Numbered from the stretch's first letter, positions 1 through 10,604 are shown. The stretch is 64,000 bases of DNA from Paenibacillus taiwanensis DSM 18679 (GCF_000425125.1 NZ_AULE01000003.1:1-64000); one strand, 5' to 3'. Notes: a model not told the origin generated them from the sequence alone. Made by a program: numbers and translations.

Positions 1-95
1 TCAGAGGTGCAAGCACCTCATCAACTCCGCTCGACTTGCATGTATTAGGCACGCCGCCAGCGTTCGTCCTGAGCCAGGATCAAACTCTCCATTAA
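1..95 (-). rRNA. rrs: 16S ribosomal RNA, 5' end only (runs off the left edge)
   Basis: The reverse complement begins with the universal 16S start (AGAGTTTGATCCTGGCTCAG, about positions 73-92) and continues through the conserved stretch ending in TACATGCAAGTCGAGCGG. Only about 95 nt of the 5' domain are present. The variable V1 stem after it (GAGGTGCTTGCACCTC) fits Paenibacillaceae-like 16S sequences, but too little is visible to name a species. The exact mature 5' end is inferred from homologues. The operon is co-oriented with and downstream of lysS, as in B. subtilis. Confidence 0.97.
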
Positions 96-336
96 AGCGA
101 ATTTCGCTGCACAATCAAAGATTGTGATCAAATTTCACTCAAGTGTTTGACTTGCTCATTGTATTGCTGACGAGATAAATCTCGTGATTCTTAACATTCC
201 CGTTAAATGCGCTTCATGACCAAAATCATGTCCTTCATTCAACGTTGCTCGTTGTTCAGTTTTCAAGGAACAATGTAATGGTTAGTGAAGCACTCTTTCG
301 CTTCATTTTACCGTGTCGCTCAGCGGCGACTTAATT
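96..336 (-). promoter_or_regulatory. rRNA operon leader with boxA-like/processing region
   Basis: This 240-bp untranslated leader lies between the rRNA promoter and the 16S 5' end. Around 255-275 the minus strand carries TTGTTCCTTGAAAACTGAAC, the element typical of Firmicute rRNA leaders and spacers and associated with antitermination and processing. Nearer the 16S gene there are short inverted repeats (for example CGAGATTTATCTCG near 170-183 and GCGAAATTCGC near 98-108) that could form the lower part of the 16S processing stalk. No coding potential is seen. Confidence 0.75.
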
Positions 337-365
337 AATATACCATAGCCCCATATACAGTGCAA
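337..365 (-). promoter_or_regulatory. rRNA operon sigma-A promoter
   Basis: On the minus strand TTGCAC (360-365) and TATATT (337-342) are separated by exactly 17 bp. The spacer contains a GGGG run. It lies just upstream of the rRNA leader and no ORF separates it from the 16S gene. A second tandem promoter is common for rRNA operons, but I do not see a clear one in 366-519. Confidence 0.75.
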
Positions 366-519
366 CAGGTAAAAAAATACATATATACTATTAATGATAT
401 AGCCCTCTTACCTTGTTCTAACACGACTATTCCCAACATACTTATACGTTCTATTCATTACACGCATGACCTCAACGTAAACGGGATGTTGCTTATTCAT
501 GGTTCCTAATAAAGTAAGA
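366..519. other. Intergenic spacer between lysS terminator and rRNA promoter
   Basis: This AT-rich stretch has no plausible ORF, RNA gene or strong promoter. Some of it probably acts as an UP-element-like A/T tract for the rRNA promoter, because runs of A and AT steps lie directly upstream of its -35 (366-395). That is inference from composition only. Confidence 0.4.
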
Positions 520-543
520 AGACCGACTGCTTGGAGTCGGTCT
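511..543 (-). terminator. lysS terminator
   Basis: An 9-bp perfect stem AGACCGACT...AGTCGGTCT with a 6-nt loop (520-543) sits 16 nt beyond the lysS stop codon. It is followed on the minus strand by a T-rich but interrupted tail (TTCTTACTTTATT). It separates lysS from the rRNA operon. Confidence 0.75.
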
Positions 544-559
544 CGAATATAAGTCACCC

Positions 560-2294
<1,735 letters not shown>

Positions 2295-2319
2295 AAAAAA
2301 AGCTCCCTTACGGAAGCTT
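2295..2319 (-). terminator. greA terminator
   Basis: The minus strand reads AAGCTTCC-GTAA-GGGAGCTT followed by TTTTT. The 8-bp stem contains one G-T pair and the loop has 4 nt. It lies about 65 nt past the greA stop codon and is a clear intrinsic terminator. Confidence 0.9.
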
Positions 2320-2381
2320 CTTAACCATTGTTCTTTAAAATGCAAAAGGATCGTTAAGCCAACCTAATTAGACTAGGCTGA

Positions 2382-2861
2382 TTAGTTACCTTTAATTTCG
2401 ACGATCTTGTATTGAATAACACCCGCAGGAACGCTCACATCAACAACAGTGCCAACGCCTTTGCCAAGAATTGCTTTTCCTACTGGACTCTCATTGGAAA
2501 TTTTATTTTTCAGAGGATCTGACTCCGCAGTACCAACGATTGCATATTCCATCTTGTCGCCATACTCCAAGTCTTCAACGATAACGGTAGATCCAATGCT
2601 TACGATGTCTGTATTAATATCATCGTTGTTGATGATACGTGCGTTACGCAGCATTTTCTCCAAAGTAATGACACGGCCTTCGATAAAGGCTTGCTCGTTC
2701 TTGGCGTCTTCATACTCAGAGTTCTCGCTGATATCTCCGTAGCCGATCGCTACTTTAATACGCTCTGCCACTTCGCGGCGTTTTACGGATTTGAGATTGT
2801 CCAGCTCCTCCTCCAGTTTTTTAAGGCCGTCCTGAGTCAGAATTACTTCTTTATCGCTCAT
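2382..2861 (-). CDS. greA: Transcription elongation factor GreA
   Basis: GreA rescues backtracked RNA polymerase by stimulating cleavage of the transcript 3' end in the secondary channel. The 159-residue length is standard. The N-terminal coiled coil (about residues 8-75) carries the [16 protein letters not shown] tip motif with the acidic residues that hold the catalytic metal. The C-terminal FKBP-like domain ends with the VGTVVDV...YKIVEI pattern. AGGAGAA lies 9 nt upstream of the ATG. It sits between dusB and lysS, whereas B. subtilis has greA elsewhere. It has its own promoter at 3079-3107 and terminator at 2295-2319. Confidence 0.97.
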   Translation of the reverse strand: MSDKEVILTQDGLKKLEEELDNLKSVKRREVAERIKVAIGYGDISENSEYEDAKNEQAFIEGRVITLEKMLRNARIINNDDINTDIVSIGSTVIVEDLEYGDKMEYAIVGTAESDPLKNKISNESPVGKAILGKGVGTVVDVSVPAGVIQYKIVEIKGN

Positions 2862-3078
2862 CTTACCGATTCTCCTGTCATGATCATTATTTTCGCAACA
2901 CGAACTGTCTGTTGTATATTGAAATGTAAAATACCCCGGTGAAATCCGGGCAGCCGCGGCGAATACCTTATTCCATCATATGGCTCTAACCGCACATGAT
3001 GACTCTCTTGCGTATGATTAGGGCCAACATACAGCACAGTCAACACATCAAGACCCGAGGCGATTTTTCTAATGTTGA

Positions 3079-3107
3079 ATTATATGGGATGAATTTGTAA
3101 AAGTCAA
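3079..3107 (-). promoter_or_regulatory. greA sigma-A promoter
   Basis: TTGACT (3102-3107) and TATAAT (3079-3084) on the minus strand are 17 bp apart. The expected start near 3072 gives greA a leader of about 210 nt. Within it, near 2930-2955, is a CCCGG-ATTTCA-CCGGG hairpin followed by GTATTTTA that could act as an attenuator or pause. The -35 lies only 31 bp beyond the dusB stop codon. Confidence 0.8.
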
Positions 3108-3137
3108 TGAGACCAAACACCCTCTATTGAAAACGCT

Positions 3138-4178
3138 TCAATGGACATTGTCCGATTGTGTGTCCTGCTCCGTTGCAGAGGTCCCACGTACACGATCAAA
3201 CTCACCCGCATTTACCTGCTCCACATAACGTTCCAGCATACGCACAACTTCATCGCGATGCGTCTCTTCCATTATGGCGTCCTTAACACGTGCTGCTCCC
3301 GGTAGACCTTTCAAATACCACGCCAAATGTTTGCGCATTTCTTTAACGGCTACATGTTCACCTTTAAGTGCAATTAAACGATCCATATGAACAACTGCGA
3401 TACGTACTTTCTCCTCTGCCGTCGGGTCGGGCATCAGCTCACCATTCGTCAAATACTGTACGGTTCGATACAACATCCACGGATTGCCTAGTGCTCCTCT
3501 TCCGACCATAACACCATCGCAGCCTGTAGTCTCCAGCATTTTCTTTGCATCTTCAGGGGTAAATACGTCACCGTTACCTATAACCGGAATGTCAACTGCT
3601 TCTTTTACTTGCTTAATGTAACTCCAGTCAGCAGTACCCGTATAAAGTTGTTCTCTTGTTCGTCCGTGAACACTAACGGCTTGCCCCCCTGCACGCTGTA
3701 CTGCAAGTGCATTGTCTACCACAAAAATATGTTCATCATCCCAACCAATACGCATTTTGACAGTTACAGGCTTGTCAACTGCGTCAACGACTGCTGATAC
3801 CATTTCGTAAATTTTGTCGGGATTTAGCAGCCATCTTGCACCCGCATCACATTTTGTTACTTTAGGTACAGGACAGCCCATATTGATGTCGATAATGTCT
3901 GCATTTGACTCTTTATCGACAATCTTCGCTGCTTCCACTAATGATTGACGATCTCCGCCAAATATTTGCAAACTTAGCGGTTTCTCACGATCGTCTACAT
4001 ATAGCATTTCACGTGTACGTTCATTTCCATGAACGAGCGCCTTGTCACTTACCATCTCGGCACACACCAAGCCGCAGCCGAACTCCTTTGCAATCAATCG
4101 AAACGCCGGGTTACATACCCCTGCCATTGGGGCCAGCACGACTCGATTTTTCATTTCAATACCAGCGATCTTCAGCAT
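3138..4178 (-). CDS. dusB: tRNA-dihydrouridine synthase (DusB type)
   Basis: This FMN enzyme reduces uridines in the tRNA D-loop with NADPH. The TIM-barrel begins with the flavin-binding LAPMAGV segment. The catalytic cysteine is C102 in the NMGCPVPKV motif, and HGRTREQLYTG and GNGDV mark the later phosphate-binding strands. The start at 4178 (AGGAAGGAG 10 nt upstream) gives 346 residues, while the longer frame from 4208 would add ten non-conserved residues. The last 20 residues are polar and variable. It corresponds to B. subtilis yacF and follows yazB in the folate operon. Confidence 0.95.
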   Translation of the reverse strand: MLKIAGIEMKNRVVLAPMAGVCNPAFRLIAKEFGCGLVCAEMVSDKALVHGNERTREMLYVDDREKPLSLQIFGGDRQSLVEAAKIVDKESNADIIDINMGCPVPKVTKCDAGARWLLNPDKIYEMVSAVVDAVDKPVTVKMRIGWDDEHIFVVDNALAVQRAGGQAVSVHGRTREQLYTGTADWSYIKQVKEAVDIPVIGNGDVFTPEDAKKMLETTGCDGVMVGRGALGNPWMLYRTVQYLTNGELMPDPTAEEKVRIAVVHMDRLIALKGEHVAVKEMRKHLAWYLKGLPGAARVKDAIMEETHRDEVVRMLERYVEQVNAGEFDRVRGTSATEQDTQSDNVH

Positions 4179-4211
4179 CTCGCTCACGCTCCTTCCTCTA
4201 GTTGCCATTCT

Positions 4212-4445
4212 CTATGTGTTTGTGCTGTTTGTGCTCGTATTAGCTTCGCCCGTCAATTCGCTAACTGATACCCGAAGCACCCCTGCAATACGTTCAACCA
4301 TATGGTGATCCGCACTTCGGTTGCCTCTCTCCAGCTCGCCAATAACGGTGACCGATACATCCGTCTTTTCCGCCAATTGTTGTTGTGTTAATCCCCGGAG
4401 CTTGCGGAAAGCACGAATTCGTTTGCTGATTCGAATCGTCCCCAC
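4212..4445 (-). CDS. yazB: Small XRE-family helix-turn-helix protein (YazB)
   Basis: This 77-residue protein is essentially one Cro/CI-type HTH domain (residues 8-63: RIRAFRKLRGLTQQQLAEK, then the recognition helix near VSVTVIGELERG). The target is unknown. The homologue in B. subtilis also sits between folK and the dus gene. The GTG at 4445 is preceded by AAGGAAGG at good spacing, so the gene starts inside folK and overlaps it by 58 bp. A later start would cut into the first HTH helix. Confidence 0.85.
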   Translation of the reverse strand: MGTIRISKRIRAFRKLRGLTQQQLAEKTDVSVTVIGELERGNRSADHHMVERIAGVLRVSVSELTGEANTSTNSTNT

Positions 4446-4927
4446 AGCCGAATTCCTTCCTTTCCTTCCAGTGTACCCAAGCGTTCCCGCACGAATGCGT
4501 GTAAGTTCTGCTCCTGTTCGAGAACAATGTCCGACAAAGGCACAAGAACAAACAACCGTTCCCCCATACGAGGATGTGGCAAAATCAATCTGTCATTGTG
4601 AGATATGTACCCGCTCATCCACAATAGATCAAGATCAATCGTACGTGGACCATTAGGAATATCACGAACACGCCCTAGTTGTTGCTCAATTTCAAGCATA
4701 ATGTCCAATAACGCTAAGGGCTCCAATGTAGTAGCTACACAGGCTGTCATATTCAAAAATGCAGGCTGATCCTCATATCCAACAGGGTCCGTCTCATATA
4801 CGGCAGAACACCGAGTGACACGAATATCATCACGTTGATGAAGCATGCGCAGCGCAGTGCATATGGTCCGCTCCCGCTCCCCCAGGTTTGCACCTAATGC
4901 GATATAAGCTTCCTTCCATGCTGTCAT
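4388..4927 (-). CDS. folK: 2-amino-4-hydroxy-6-hydroxymethyldihydropteridine pyrophosphokinase (HPPK)
   Basis: HPPK transfers pyrophosphate from ATP to 6-hydroxymethyl-dihydropterin, activating it for dihydropteroate synthase. Family marks are ALGANLGER near the N-terminus, the pterin-binding VYETDPVGYEDQPAFLN segment, and the NGPRTIDLDLL signature with the two Mg-binding aspartates, followed by LPHPRMGERLFVLVPL. At 179 residues the C-terminus is a little longer than usual, and the last 19 codons overlap yazB. Its ATG overlaps the folB stop codon by 4 bp (ATGA), which suggests translational coupling. Confidence 0.96.
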   Translation of the reverse strand: MTAWKEAYIALGANLGERERTICTALRMLHQRDDIRVTRCSAVYETDPVGYEDQPAFLNMTACVATTLEPLALLDIMLEIEQQLGRVRDIPNGPRTIDLDLLWMSGYISHNDRLILPHPRMGERLFVLVPLSDIVLEQEQNLHAFVRERLGTLEGKEGIRLWGRFESANEFVLSASSGD

Positions 4928-5367
4928 GATGATTGTTCGCCTCCGTCACTAACGCGCGCGCGCGTCATTTCAATGGTAACACCTGAAAAGTGAATGTCAA
5001 ATGGAGGATTAGGCTTTGTTACACGAACGGTCGCCTCATTGATAAGCGGGAACGTAGCAAGCAGCACAGTCGCGATACGCTCCGTCAGTCTTTCCACCAA
5101 CAAGTGCGATTCTTGCTCTACAATTGACTTCACTACCTCGTGAATCAATGCGTAGTTAATTGAAAGCTCCAGGTTGTCGCTTACCCCCGCCTGCTGCATA
5201 TCTACTTGTAAATCCAGATCTACAAACCAATTTTGGCCTAGTCTTCGTTCTTCTTCAAATACCCCATGCTTGCCGAAGAAAGCCATCCGTGCCAGCTTCA
5301 TACGATCAGGCTTAACAACACGTGTTGGTATCGGTATTATATCTTGAAAAGTAGGCAAGTCGCTCAT
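4924..5367 (-). CDS. folB: Dihydroneopterin aldolase
   Basis: FolB converts 7,8-dihydroneopterin to 6-hydroxymethyl-dihydropterin plus glycolaldehyde. The core starts at MKLARMAFFGKHGVFEEE, where the glycine, lysine and glutamate of the tunnel-fold active site are seen, and ends near VRVTKPNPPFDI. The start at 5367 is set by AAGGGG 8 nt upstream. It leaves about 22 residues ahead of the usual FolB start at the internal ATG (5301), which has no ribosome binding site. The coding sequence follows folP and overlaps folK by 4 bp. Confidence 0.94.
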   Translation of the reverse strand: MSDLPTFQDIIPIPTRVVKPDRMKLARMAFFGKHGVFEEERRLGQNWFVDLDLQVDMQQAGVSDNLELSINYALIHEVVKSIVEQESHLLVERLTERIATVLLATFPLINEATVRVTKPNPPFDIHFSGVTIEMTRARVSDGGEQSS

Positions 5368-5420
5368 TCTGGTCACCCCTTGTTGCTATTGTATAGTTAC
5401 CAATCCTTTATTGAATCTCA

Positions 5421-6278
5421 TTACATGCTTCTAGCAGCTTGCTTGCTCAACATCGCATCACACATCCGCGCAGTACGAGCGTTAGACTTTACATCATGCA
5501 CGCGGACAATCTGGCAGCCTTGAGTTATGCCAAGTGTGGTGGTGGCTAACGTTCCTTCTACAACATCATCAACAGGAAGCTGCAAAGTGTCCCGAATAAA
5601 TCGTTTACGAGACGTCCCAAGCAACACCGGATAACCAAGAGCGACCAATTCATCCAAATGATGCATCAATCGTAAATTGTCATCTCCATTTTTAGCAAAT
5701 CCAATGCCTGGATCTAACCAGATGTGGCTATCTTGTACGCCTGTAAGCTTGGCCAAAGCTACACTCTCCAACAAGTCTTGCTTTATATCCTCCACATAAT
5801 TCGTATAATTACGTTCAGGGCGGTTGTGCATCAGTATGATCGGACAGTCGAATTCAGCAGCTATGTGTGCCATCTTCGCATCCTTCTTACATCCCCATAT
5901 ATCATTAATGATGTGCGCTCCTGCGAGTAAGGCCCGCTTCGCGACCTCTGCTTTGTAGGTATCCACAGACAACGGAATATGCGGCATCTCAGCATGTAAT
6001 GCCTCAATAACAGGCAAAACTCGTCTAAGCTCTTCTTCCTGTCCAACCGGCGCAGAACCAGGCCTAGTAGATTCGCCACCAATATCCAGTATATGAGCAC
6101 CATCTGCTATCATCTGTCTGGCATGTTCAACCGCATGATCAATACGGCTGTATTGCCCGCCGTCCGAGAAGGAATCGGGTGTCACATTTAAAATGCCCAT
6201 AATTAAAGTGTTGCGTCCCAGCTTTAAGCTAGCGCCATTCAACGTATACGTTCGTTCATAAATGGTTGGTGCCAACAT
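5421..6278 (-). CDS. folP: Dihydropteroate synthase
   Basis: This enzyme condenses p-aminobenzoate with the activated pterin and is the sulfonamide target. The TIM barrel shows all the expected loops in order: NVTPDSFSDGG, GGESTRPG, SVDTYKAEVA, INDIWG, LDPGIGFAK and GTSRKRFI. The 285-residue length is typical. The start at 6278 has AGGAGGTG 8 nt upstream, and the open frame upstream of it is not conserved. It lies between pabC and folB in one operon with all PABA and pterin steps. Confidence 0.97.
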   Translation of the reverse strand: MLAPTIYERTYTLNGASLKLGRNTLIMGILNVTPDSFSDGGQYSRIDHAVEHARQMIADGAHILDIGGESTRPGSAPVGQEEELRRVLPVIEALHAEMPHIPLSVDTYKAEVAKRALLAGAHIINDIWGCKKDAKMAHIAAEFDCPIILMHNRPERNYTNYVEDIKQDLLESVALAKLTGVQDSHIWLDPGIGFAKNGDDNLRLMHHLDELVALGYPVLLGTSRKRFIRDTLQLPVDDVVEGTLATTTLGITQGCQIVRVHDVKSNARTARMCDAMLSKQAARSM

Positions 6279-6348
6279 CTTCGACACACCTCCTACATAC
6301 ATCTACATCGTCTCGTTGCGTCACAAGTTGTGCACGGACGATGAACAT

Positions 6349-7242
6349 TCATGCTAAGTCTGACCAACAAGCAGCTTCGCGACGGTAAGCTGCCAGCAAT
6401 TGCTGCGTGACGGGCCCGATGTGTCCCTCGCCTATTATTACTTCCGTATGCTTATCACTCCATAAAGTAGTTACAGGCACAATTTCTTGAACAGAAGTAG
6501 TTACGAATACTTCTGTTGCCTGTAGCAGCGTTTCCCAGCCAAAGCAATATTCTTTTGTAGTTAGCCCTTGTTCATATGCTAACTCGATTACACGGGCTCG
6601 TGTAATGCCAGGCAATATGCCCGTATGGATAGCAGGCGTAACCAGCGTATGATCCACTACAGCAAATACATTACTTACAATACCTTCCGCCACATAGCCA
6701 TGTTCATTCAGCATAAGCCCCTCTGCTCCAAGTTCCGCTGACGGATACGTCATCAGTTCCCGCTTGGCTAATATGTTGTTCATGTAGTGGCCTGATTTGT
6801 GGCGAATGATGGATTCTGGGCTGTTCCTTCTAGTGGTGAGAAGCTGAAGCGGACGTCCTGTCTTGTAAAGCTCTTCTGGAAGAGGAGGAAGTGGCTTGGT
6901 CAGAACCATGACGATGGGATGTGCATAACAATCGGTTGGCAGGCCGAAACCCTGTTCCCCTGCACTGACTGTAAGCCTAATATAGCCCTCATCAAGCCCA
7001 TTTGCATGCATGACGTCTCTAATATGGATAGCCATCTCGTCACGTTGTATACGAAGTATAATACCTAAGTCATCACATGCACTATGCAGACGATCCAAAT
7101 GCTGCTCTAGCAAATAAGGACGTCCGTTATAAGTCCTCATCGTCTCAAATAACGTCATTCCGTATAAAAAGCCGTGATCCCACACCGGGACCACAGCTTC
7201 CTCCGCTGACCTTAACTTGCCGTTCCAACCGATGATCGTCAC
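6349..7242 (-). CDS. pabC: 4-amino-4-deoxychorismate lyase
   Basis: PabC releases pyruvate from 4-amino-4-deoxychorismate to give p-aminobenzoate. It is a fold-type IV PLP enzyme related to branched-chain aminotransferases. The 297-residue protein has the DHGFLYG motif near the N-terminus, the Schiff-base lysine region IRHKSGHYMNN (K149), and the ILPGITRARVIELA phosphate-cup segment. The frame is open further upstream into pabA, but the GTG at 7242 begins a typical TIIGWNG start and lies 1 nt after the pabA stop codon with GGGGAG close by. The GTG choice is an inference from these signals. Confidence 0.92.
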   Translation of the reverse strand: MTIIGWNGKLRSAEEAVVPVWDHGFLYGMTLFETMRTYNGRPYLLEQHLDRLHSACDDLGIILRIQRDEMAIHIRDVMHANGLDEGYIRLTVSAGEQGFGLPTDCYAHPIVMVLTKPLPPLPEELYKTGRPLQLLTTRRNSPESIIRHKSGHYMNNILAKRELMTYPSAELGAEGLMLNEHGYVAEGIVSNVFAVVDHTLVTPAIHTGILPGITRARVIELAYEQGLTTKEYCFGWETLLQATEVFVTTSVQEIVPVTTLWSDKHTEVIIGEGHIGPVTQQLLAAYRREAACWSDLA

Positions 7243-7243
7243 G

Positions 7244-7819
7244 TCACTCCCCTGCCTTTGCAGAAAGAAAGTTACGCAGCATCTGATGTCCGTGGTCAGT
7301 AATGATGGATTCCGGGTGAAATTGTACGCCCTCAATAAGAAATTGTTTATGGCGCAGCCCCATAATCTCTCCCTCAGCCGTCTCAGCCGTTATCTCTAGG
7401 CATTCGGGCAGCGTCTCCCGTTCTACAATTAAAGAATGATAACGTGTTGCAGTGAATGGAGACGGAAGCCCGCGAAAGACTGACTTGCCATGATGGTGAA
7501 TTGGTGATGTTTTGCCATGCATCAATCGTGCTGCACGAATGACATGGCCACCGAATGCCTGTCCAATGGCCTGATGCCCAAGACATACACCAAAGATCGG
7601 AATTCTACCTTTGAAATGGTCGATAACAGCGAGCGTAATCCCCGCTTCATTAGGTGTACATGGACCTGGCGATAACAATATGTGATTTGGTTTTAATTGC
7701 TCGATCTCGGCAAGCGTTATCGCATCATTGCGGTATACCTGAACATCCTCTCCAAGCTCCCCTAAGTACTGAACCAGATTATACGTAAATGAATCATAAT
7801 TATCGATAACGAGTATCAT
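7244..7819 (-). CDS. pabA: Glutamine amidotransferase subunit of aminodeoxychorismate synthase
   Basis: This class I glutaminase supplies ammonia to PabB. In B. subtilis the equivalent subunit (PabA/TrpG) also serves anthranilate synthase. The 191-residue protein has the nucleophile motif [11 protein letters not shown] with the cysteine, and the HPES catalytic His-Glu pair (QFHPESI) near the C-terminus. [13 protein letters not shown] is the usual N-terminal signature. The ATG at 7819 is preceded by GGAGGT 7 nt upstream, while the longer frame would start inside pabB. pabB ends 19 nt upstream. Confidence 0.96.
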   Translation of the reverse strand: MILVIDNYDSFTYNLVQYLGELGEDVQVYRNDAITLAEIEQLKPNHILLSPGPCTPNEAGITLAVIDHFKGRIPIFGVCLGHQAIGQAFGGHVIRAARLMHGKTSPIHHHGKSVFRGLPSPFTATRYHSLIVERETLPECLEITAETAEGEIMGLRHKQFLIEGVQFHPESIITDHGHQMLRNFLSAKAGE

Positions 7820-7838
7820 CAGTGATACCTCCCCGTCC

Positions 7839-9422
7839 TTATGGGCTTGCGCGCAGCTCATCCAATGAACGTTCGCTCATCTGAACGGCTTTCCATAACG
7901 CCTTGGCTTTACTTAGACTCTCTACATATTCACGTTCTGGATCAGAATCGATGACGATACCTGCCCCGGCCTGAATATGTGCAATGCCGTCCTTCATTGT
8001 TAAAGTGCGAATAATTATATTTAATTCCATATCGCCGTTATAGTCAATCCATCCAAAGGAACCCGTGTAGGGGCCGCGACGAACAGGTTCAAGCTCTTCT
8101 ATAATCTCCATCGTGCGTACTTTGGGAGCGCCAGTAATCGTTCCCCCAGGAAATTTGGCCCGGATTACATCGTACGCATCTTTGCCGTCTGCCAGCTTGC
8201 CGCGCACATTCGAGACAAGATGCATCACATGGGAATAATATTCAATAGCCATCAGTTCATCTACACGAACAGATCCGTATTGAGAAATGCGGCCCAAATC
8301 GTTCCGATCGAGATCGACCAGCATAATGTGCTCCGCACGTTCCTTCTCATTGGTACGCAGTTCTTCTGCCATTAGCGCATCTTCTTCTGGTGTACGACCT
8401 CTGCGCCTCGTTCCCGCAATCGGTCTAGCTGTAACTTCACCCCGCTCAAGCTTAACCAGCAGTTCAGGTGAGCAAGACACAAGCTGGAAGTCTGCAAATC
8501 GCATCAAACCCATATACGGAGACGGATTCACCTGTCGCAGCCATTCATACAACTGCTCGGGAGATTCTTTTACTTTACGCATTTGACGCATGGACAGATT
8601 GACCTGAAACACATCACCTTGACTGATATAGGCTTGAATACGTCTTACAGCCGCTTTGAAGTCCTCCTTCGGAAACGCGGCCGTAACGCCCTCGTATGCC
8701 TCCACATCGATAGCTAGTCCCTCTTGCAGCAACTGTTCACGCAATTCACGTTGATGCACTGCTGAGGCCTGCTCCGCAGCCGACAACCACTTTTCCCAGC
8801 TTTGTTTCATACAGGCAACGCGCTGCACAGCTGCGGCATACGCTTCGGTTAACCCTTCAGTGCTGGCTTGAGGCCAATTTGTCATTACAGCACAATACAA
8901 CATATGCTCTTGATGATCCATAATCCATAGTTCATTCATTTGCAAAAATACGTAATCCGGCAGCTCTAAATCATCTTGCGCTATATGAGGAAGACGTTCT
9001 ATAGAACGTGCGACGTCATAGCTGAGATAACCGACGCAACCACCAGTAAACTTAGGCATGCCTTCGACACGAGGGGAACGAAAAGGAGACATCCAATGCT
9101 TAATCGCTGCTAAAGGCTCCATATCTAAATGCTCAAGGTGTTGATCGCCAGTTATTATAGTTGCTGCATGCCCTTTACCAGATAAAACGGATACCGGCTC
9201 TAGCCCTAGGAATGTGTACCTTCCATCCTTGCCGCTTTCTAGCACGAAGCTGTTTGGCGCTGCCTCTTTCCAGGCCTCCATCCAAGAAGGCATACGATGA
9301 TATCTTGTGTCCATACAATAGGATTCTATATAAGGCAAAATTGTATATCCGTTATCCATCCAAATACGCCATTGCTCCAAGGAGCAAGACTGCATAGGCG
9401 TTGTCATATTCATCTGAATCAC
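7839..9422 (-). CDS. pabB: Aminodeoxychorismate synthase component I / anthranilate synthase component I family
   Basis: This chorismate-using enzyme works with PabA. The C-terminal catalytic domain is complete: [27 protein letters not shown] and [14 protein letters not shown]. The genetic context (directly before pabA-pabC-folP) makes it the PABA enzyme. Two details resemble TrpE instead. The active-site stretch reads [11 protein letters not shown], whereas well-known PabB enzymes such as that of E. coli have PIKGT with a nucleophilic lysine. A VLES sequence near residue 60 recalls the TrpE tryptophan-site LLES motif. The start is GTG 9422 behind GAGGTG, with the ATG at 9413 as an alternative. 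Confidence 0.88.
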   Translation of the reverse strand: MIQMNMTTPMQSCSLEQWRIWMDNGYTILPYIESYCMDTRYHRMPSWMEAWKEAAPNSFVLESGKDGRYTFLGLEPVSVLSGKGHAATIITGDQHLEHLDMEPLAAIKHWMSPFRSPRVEGMPKFTGGCVGYLSYDVARSIERLPHIAQDDLELPDYVFLQMNELWIMDHQEHMLYCAVMTNWPQASTEGLTEAYAAAVQRVACMKQSWEKWLSAAEQASAVHQRELREQLLQEGLAIDVEAYEGVTAAFPKEDFKAAVRRIQAYISQGDVFQVNLSMRQMRKVKESPEQLYEWLRQVNPSPYMGLMRFADFQLVSCSPELLVKLERGEVTARPIAGTRRRGRTPEEDALMAEELRTNEKERAEHIMLVDLDRNDLGRISQYGSVRVDELMAIEYYSHVMHLVSNVRGKLADGKDAYDVIRAKFPGGTITGAPKVRTMEIIEELEPVRRGPYTGSFGWIDYNGDMELNIIIRTLTMKDGIAHIQAGAGIVIDSDPEREYVESLSKAKALWKAVQMSERSLDELRASP

Positions 9423-9502
9423 TCGTTCACCTCATTGTTGTATATCGCTGACTGCGCCGACTACAAGTCTGCTGTGTACGCAATCCGCCATGGAATACAC
9501 CT

Positions 9503-9508
9503 AGTATA
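9503..9508 (-). promoter_or_regulatory. Probable -10 element of the folate operon promoter
   Basis: TATACT on the minus strand lies about 80 bp upstream of the pabB start, between the hairpin at 9543-9594 and the operon. No good -35 is present at 16-18 bp (best is TTCGTC), so the promoter is weak or activator-dependent. The assignment is tentative. Confidence 0.35.
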
Positions 9509-9542
9509 ATAGAAAGACGAATGTGACGAAAGGGAGACAACG

Positions 9543-9594
9543 AACCCCCCGCTAACCAGATACAGGGATCACCTGCATCATTCAGCGGGGGGTT
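9543..9594 (-). terminator. Inverted repeat downstream of cysK (probable terminator)
   Basis: An 11-bp perfect, G/C-rich inverted repeat (AACCCCCCGCT...AGCGGGGGGTT) encloses a 30-nt loop. It lies 72 nt beyond the cysK stop codon. Neither side is followed by a clear T-run, so it may be a transcript 3'-end stabiliser or a weak terminator rather than a classic intrinsic one. Confidence 0.5.
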
Positions 9595-9665
9595 ATCTAC
9601 AGACATGTTAATCGTTAGTGTTCAGCGCTAGCGTACCTGCGTCGCTTTCCAAATTAAACCGCAGA

Positions 9666-10604
9666 TTAATCCTCAAAATTAAAGAGTGGTGTGCTAAGAT
9701 AGCGCTCGCCGTTGCTTGGTACAATAGCGATGACACGTTTGCCTGCTCCTAGCTCCTTCGCTAGTTGAAGGGCCGCATTAATTGCTGCACCGGAGGAAAT
9801 TCCGACCAATAATCCTTCCTCCTTGGCAACACGACGTGCAGTCTCAAAAGCATCTTCATTCTCGATCGTAATAACTTGATCATAAATCTCACGATTTAAA
9901 ATATCAGGGATAAAGTTAGCACCGATACCTTGAATCTTATGTGGTCCGGGCTTACCTCCGGACAAGATCGGCGAGGCAGCAGGTTCTACTGCGACGATAC
10001 GCACGTCTGGGAAGTTCTGCTTTAAAATCTCTCCCGCACCAGAGATCGTTCCTCCAGTACCAATCCCTGCGACAAAGCCGTCCAATTTGCCATCCAAAGC
10101 ATTAATCGCTTCAACAATTTCGGGTCCTGTCGTCTCCAGATGAATCTTCACGTTAGCTTGATTCTTGAATTGTTGCGGAATGAAGTAGCTCGGATTCTCA
10201 GCAGCAAGCTCTTCGGCCTTGCGAACTGCGCCGTTCATACCTTCGGATCCTGGTGTCAACACAAGCTCGGCGCCATATGCGCGCAGCAAGTTACGACGCT
10301 CAAGACTCATCGTTTCAGGCATAACCAATATGGCTCTATACCCTTTCGCAGCTGCTACCATTGCAAGTCCGATTCCTGTATTTCCACTTGTAGGTTCTAC
10401 GATTGTCGCTCCTGGCTTCAAGTGACCTTCAGCTTCAGCCACTTCAATCATGCTAATAGCAATACGATCTTTAACACTTGAACCTGGGTTTTGATACTCA
10501 AGCTTAACATATACCTCAGCACTGCCTTCGGGAACGATTCGATTCAAGCGGACAATCGGTGTATCTCCGATTAGTTCCGTCACGCTGTTAACGATTCTTG
10601 CCAT
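9666..10604 (-). CDS. cysK: Cysteine synthase A (O-acetylserine sulfhydrylase)
   Basis: CysK makes cysteine from O-acetylserine and sulfide using PLP. The Schiff-base lysine is K45 in the NPGSSVKDR motif, followed by the substrate loop [11 protein letters not shown] and the PLP phosphate-binding GTGGTISG. The C-terminal VGISSGAA motif is also present, and the 312-residue length is normal. GGGAGGG lies 8 nt upstream of the ATG. It is transcribed alone from a strong promoter at 10676-10704 and sits between the PpiC foldase gene and pabB, as in B. subtilis (yacD-cysK-pabB). Confidence 0.97.
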   Translation of the reverse strand: MARIVNSVTELIGDTPIVRLNRIVPEGSAEVYVKLEYQNPGSSVKDRIAISMIEVAEAEGHLKPGATIVEPTSGNTGIGLAMVAAAKGYRAILVMPETMSLERRNLLRAYGAELVLTPGSEGMNGAVRKAEELAAENPSYFIPQQFKNQANVKIHLETTGPEIVEAINALDGKLDGFVAGIGTGGTISGAGEILKQNFPDVRIVAVEPAASPILSGGKPGPHKIQGIGANFIPDILNREIYDQVITIENEDAFETARRVAKEEGLLVGISSGAAINAALQLAKELGAGKRVIAIVPSNGERYLSTPLFNFED

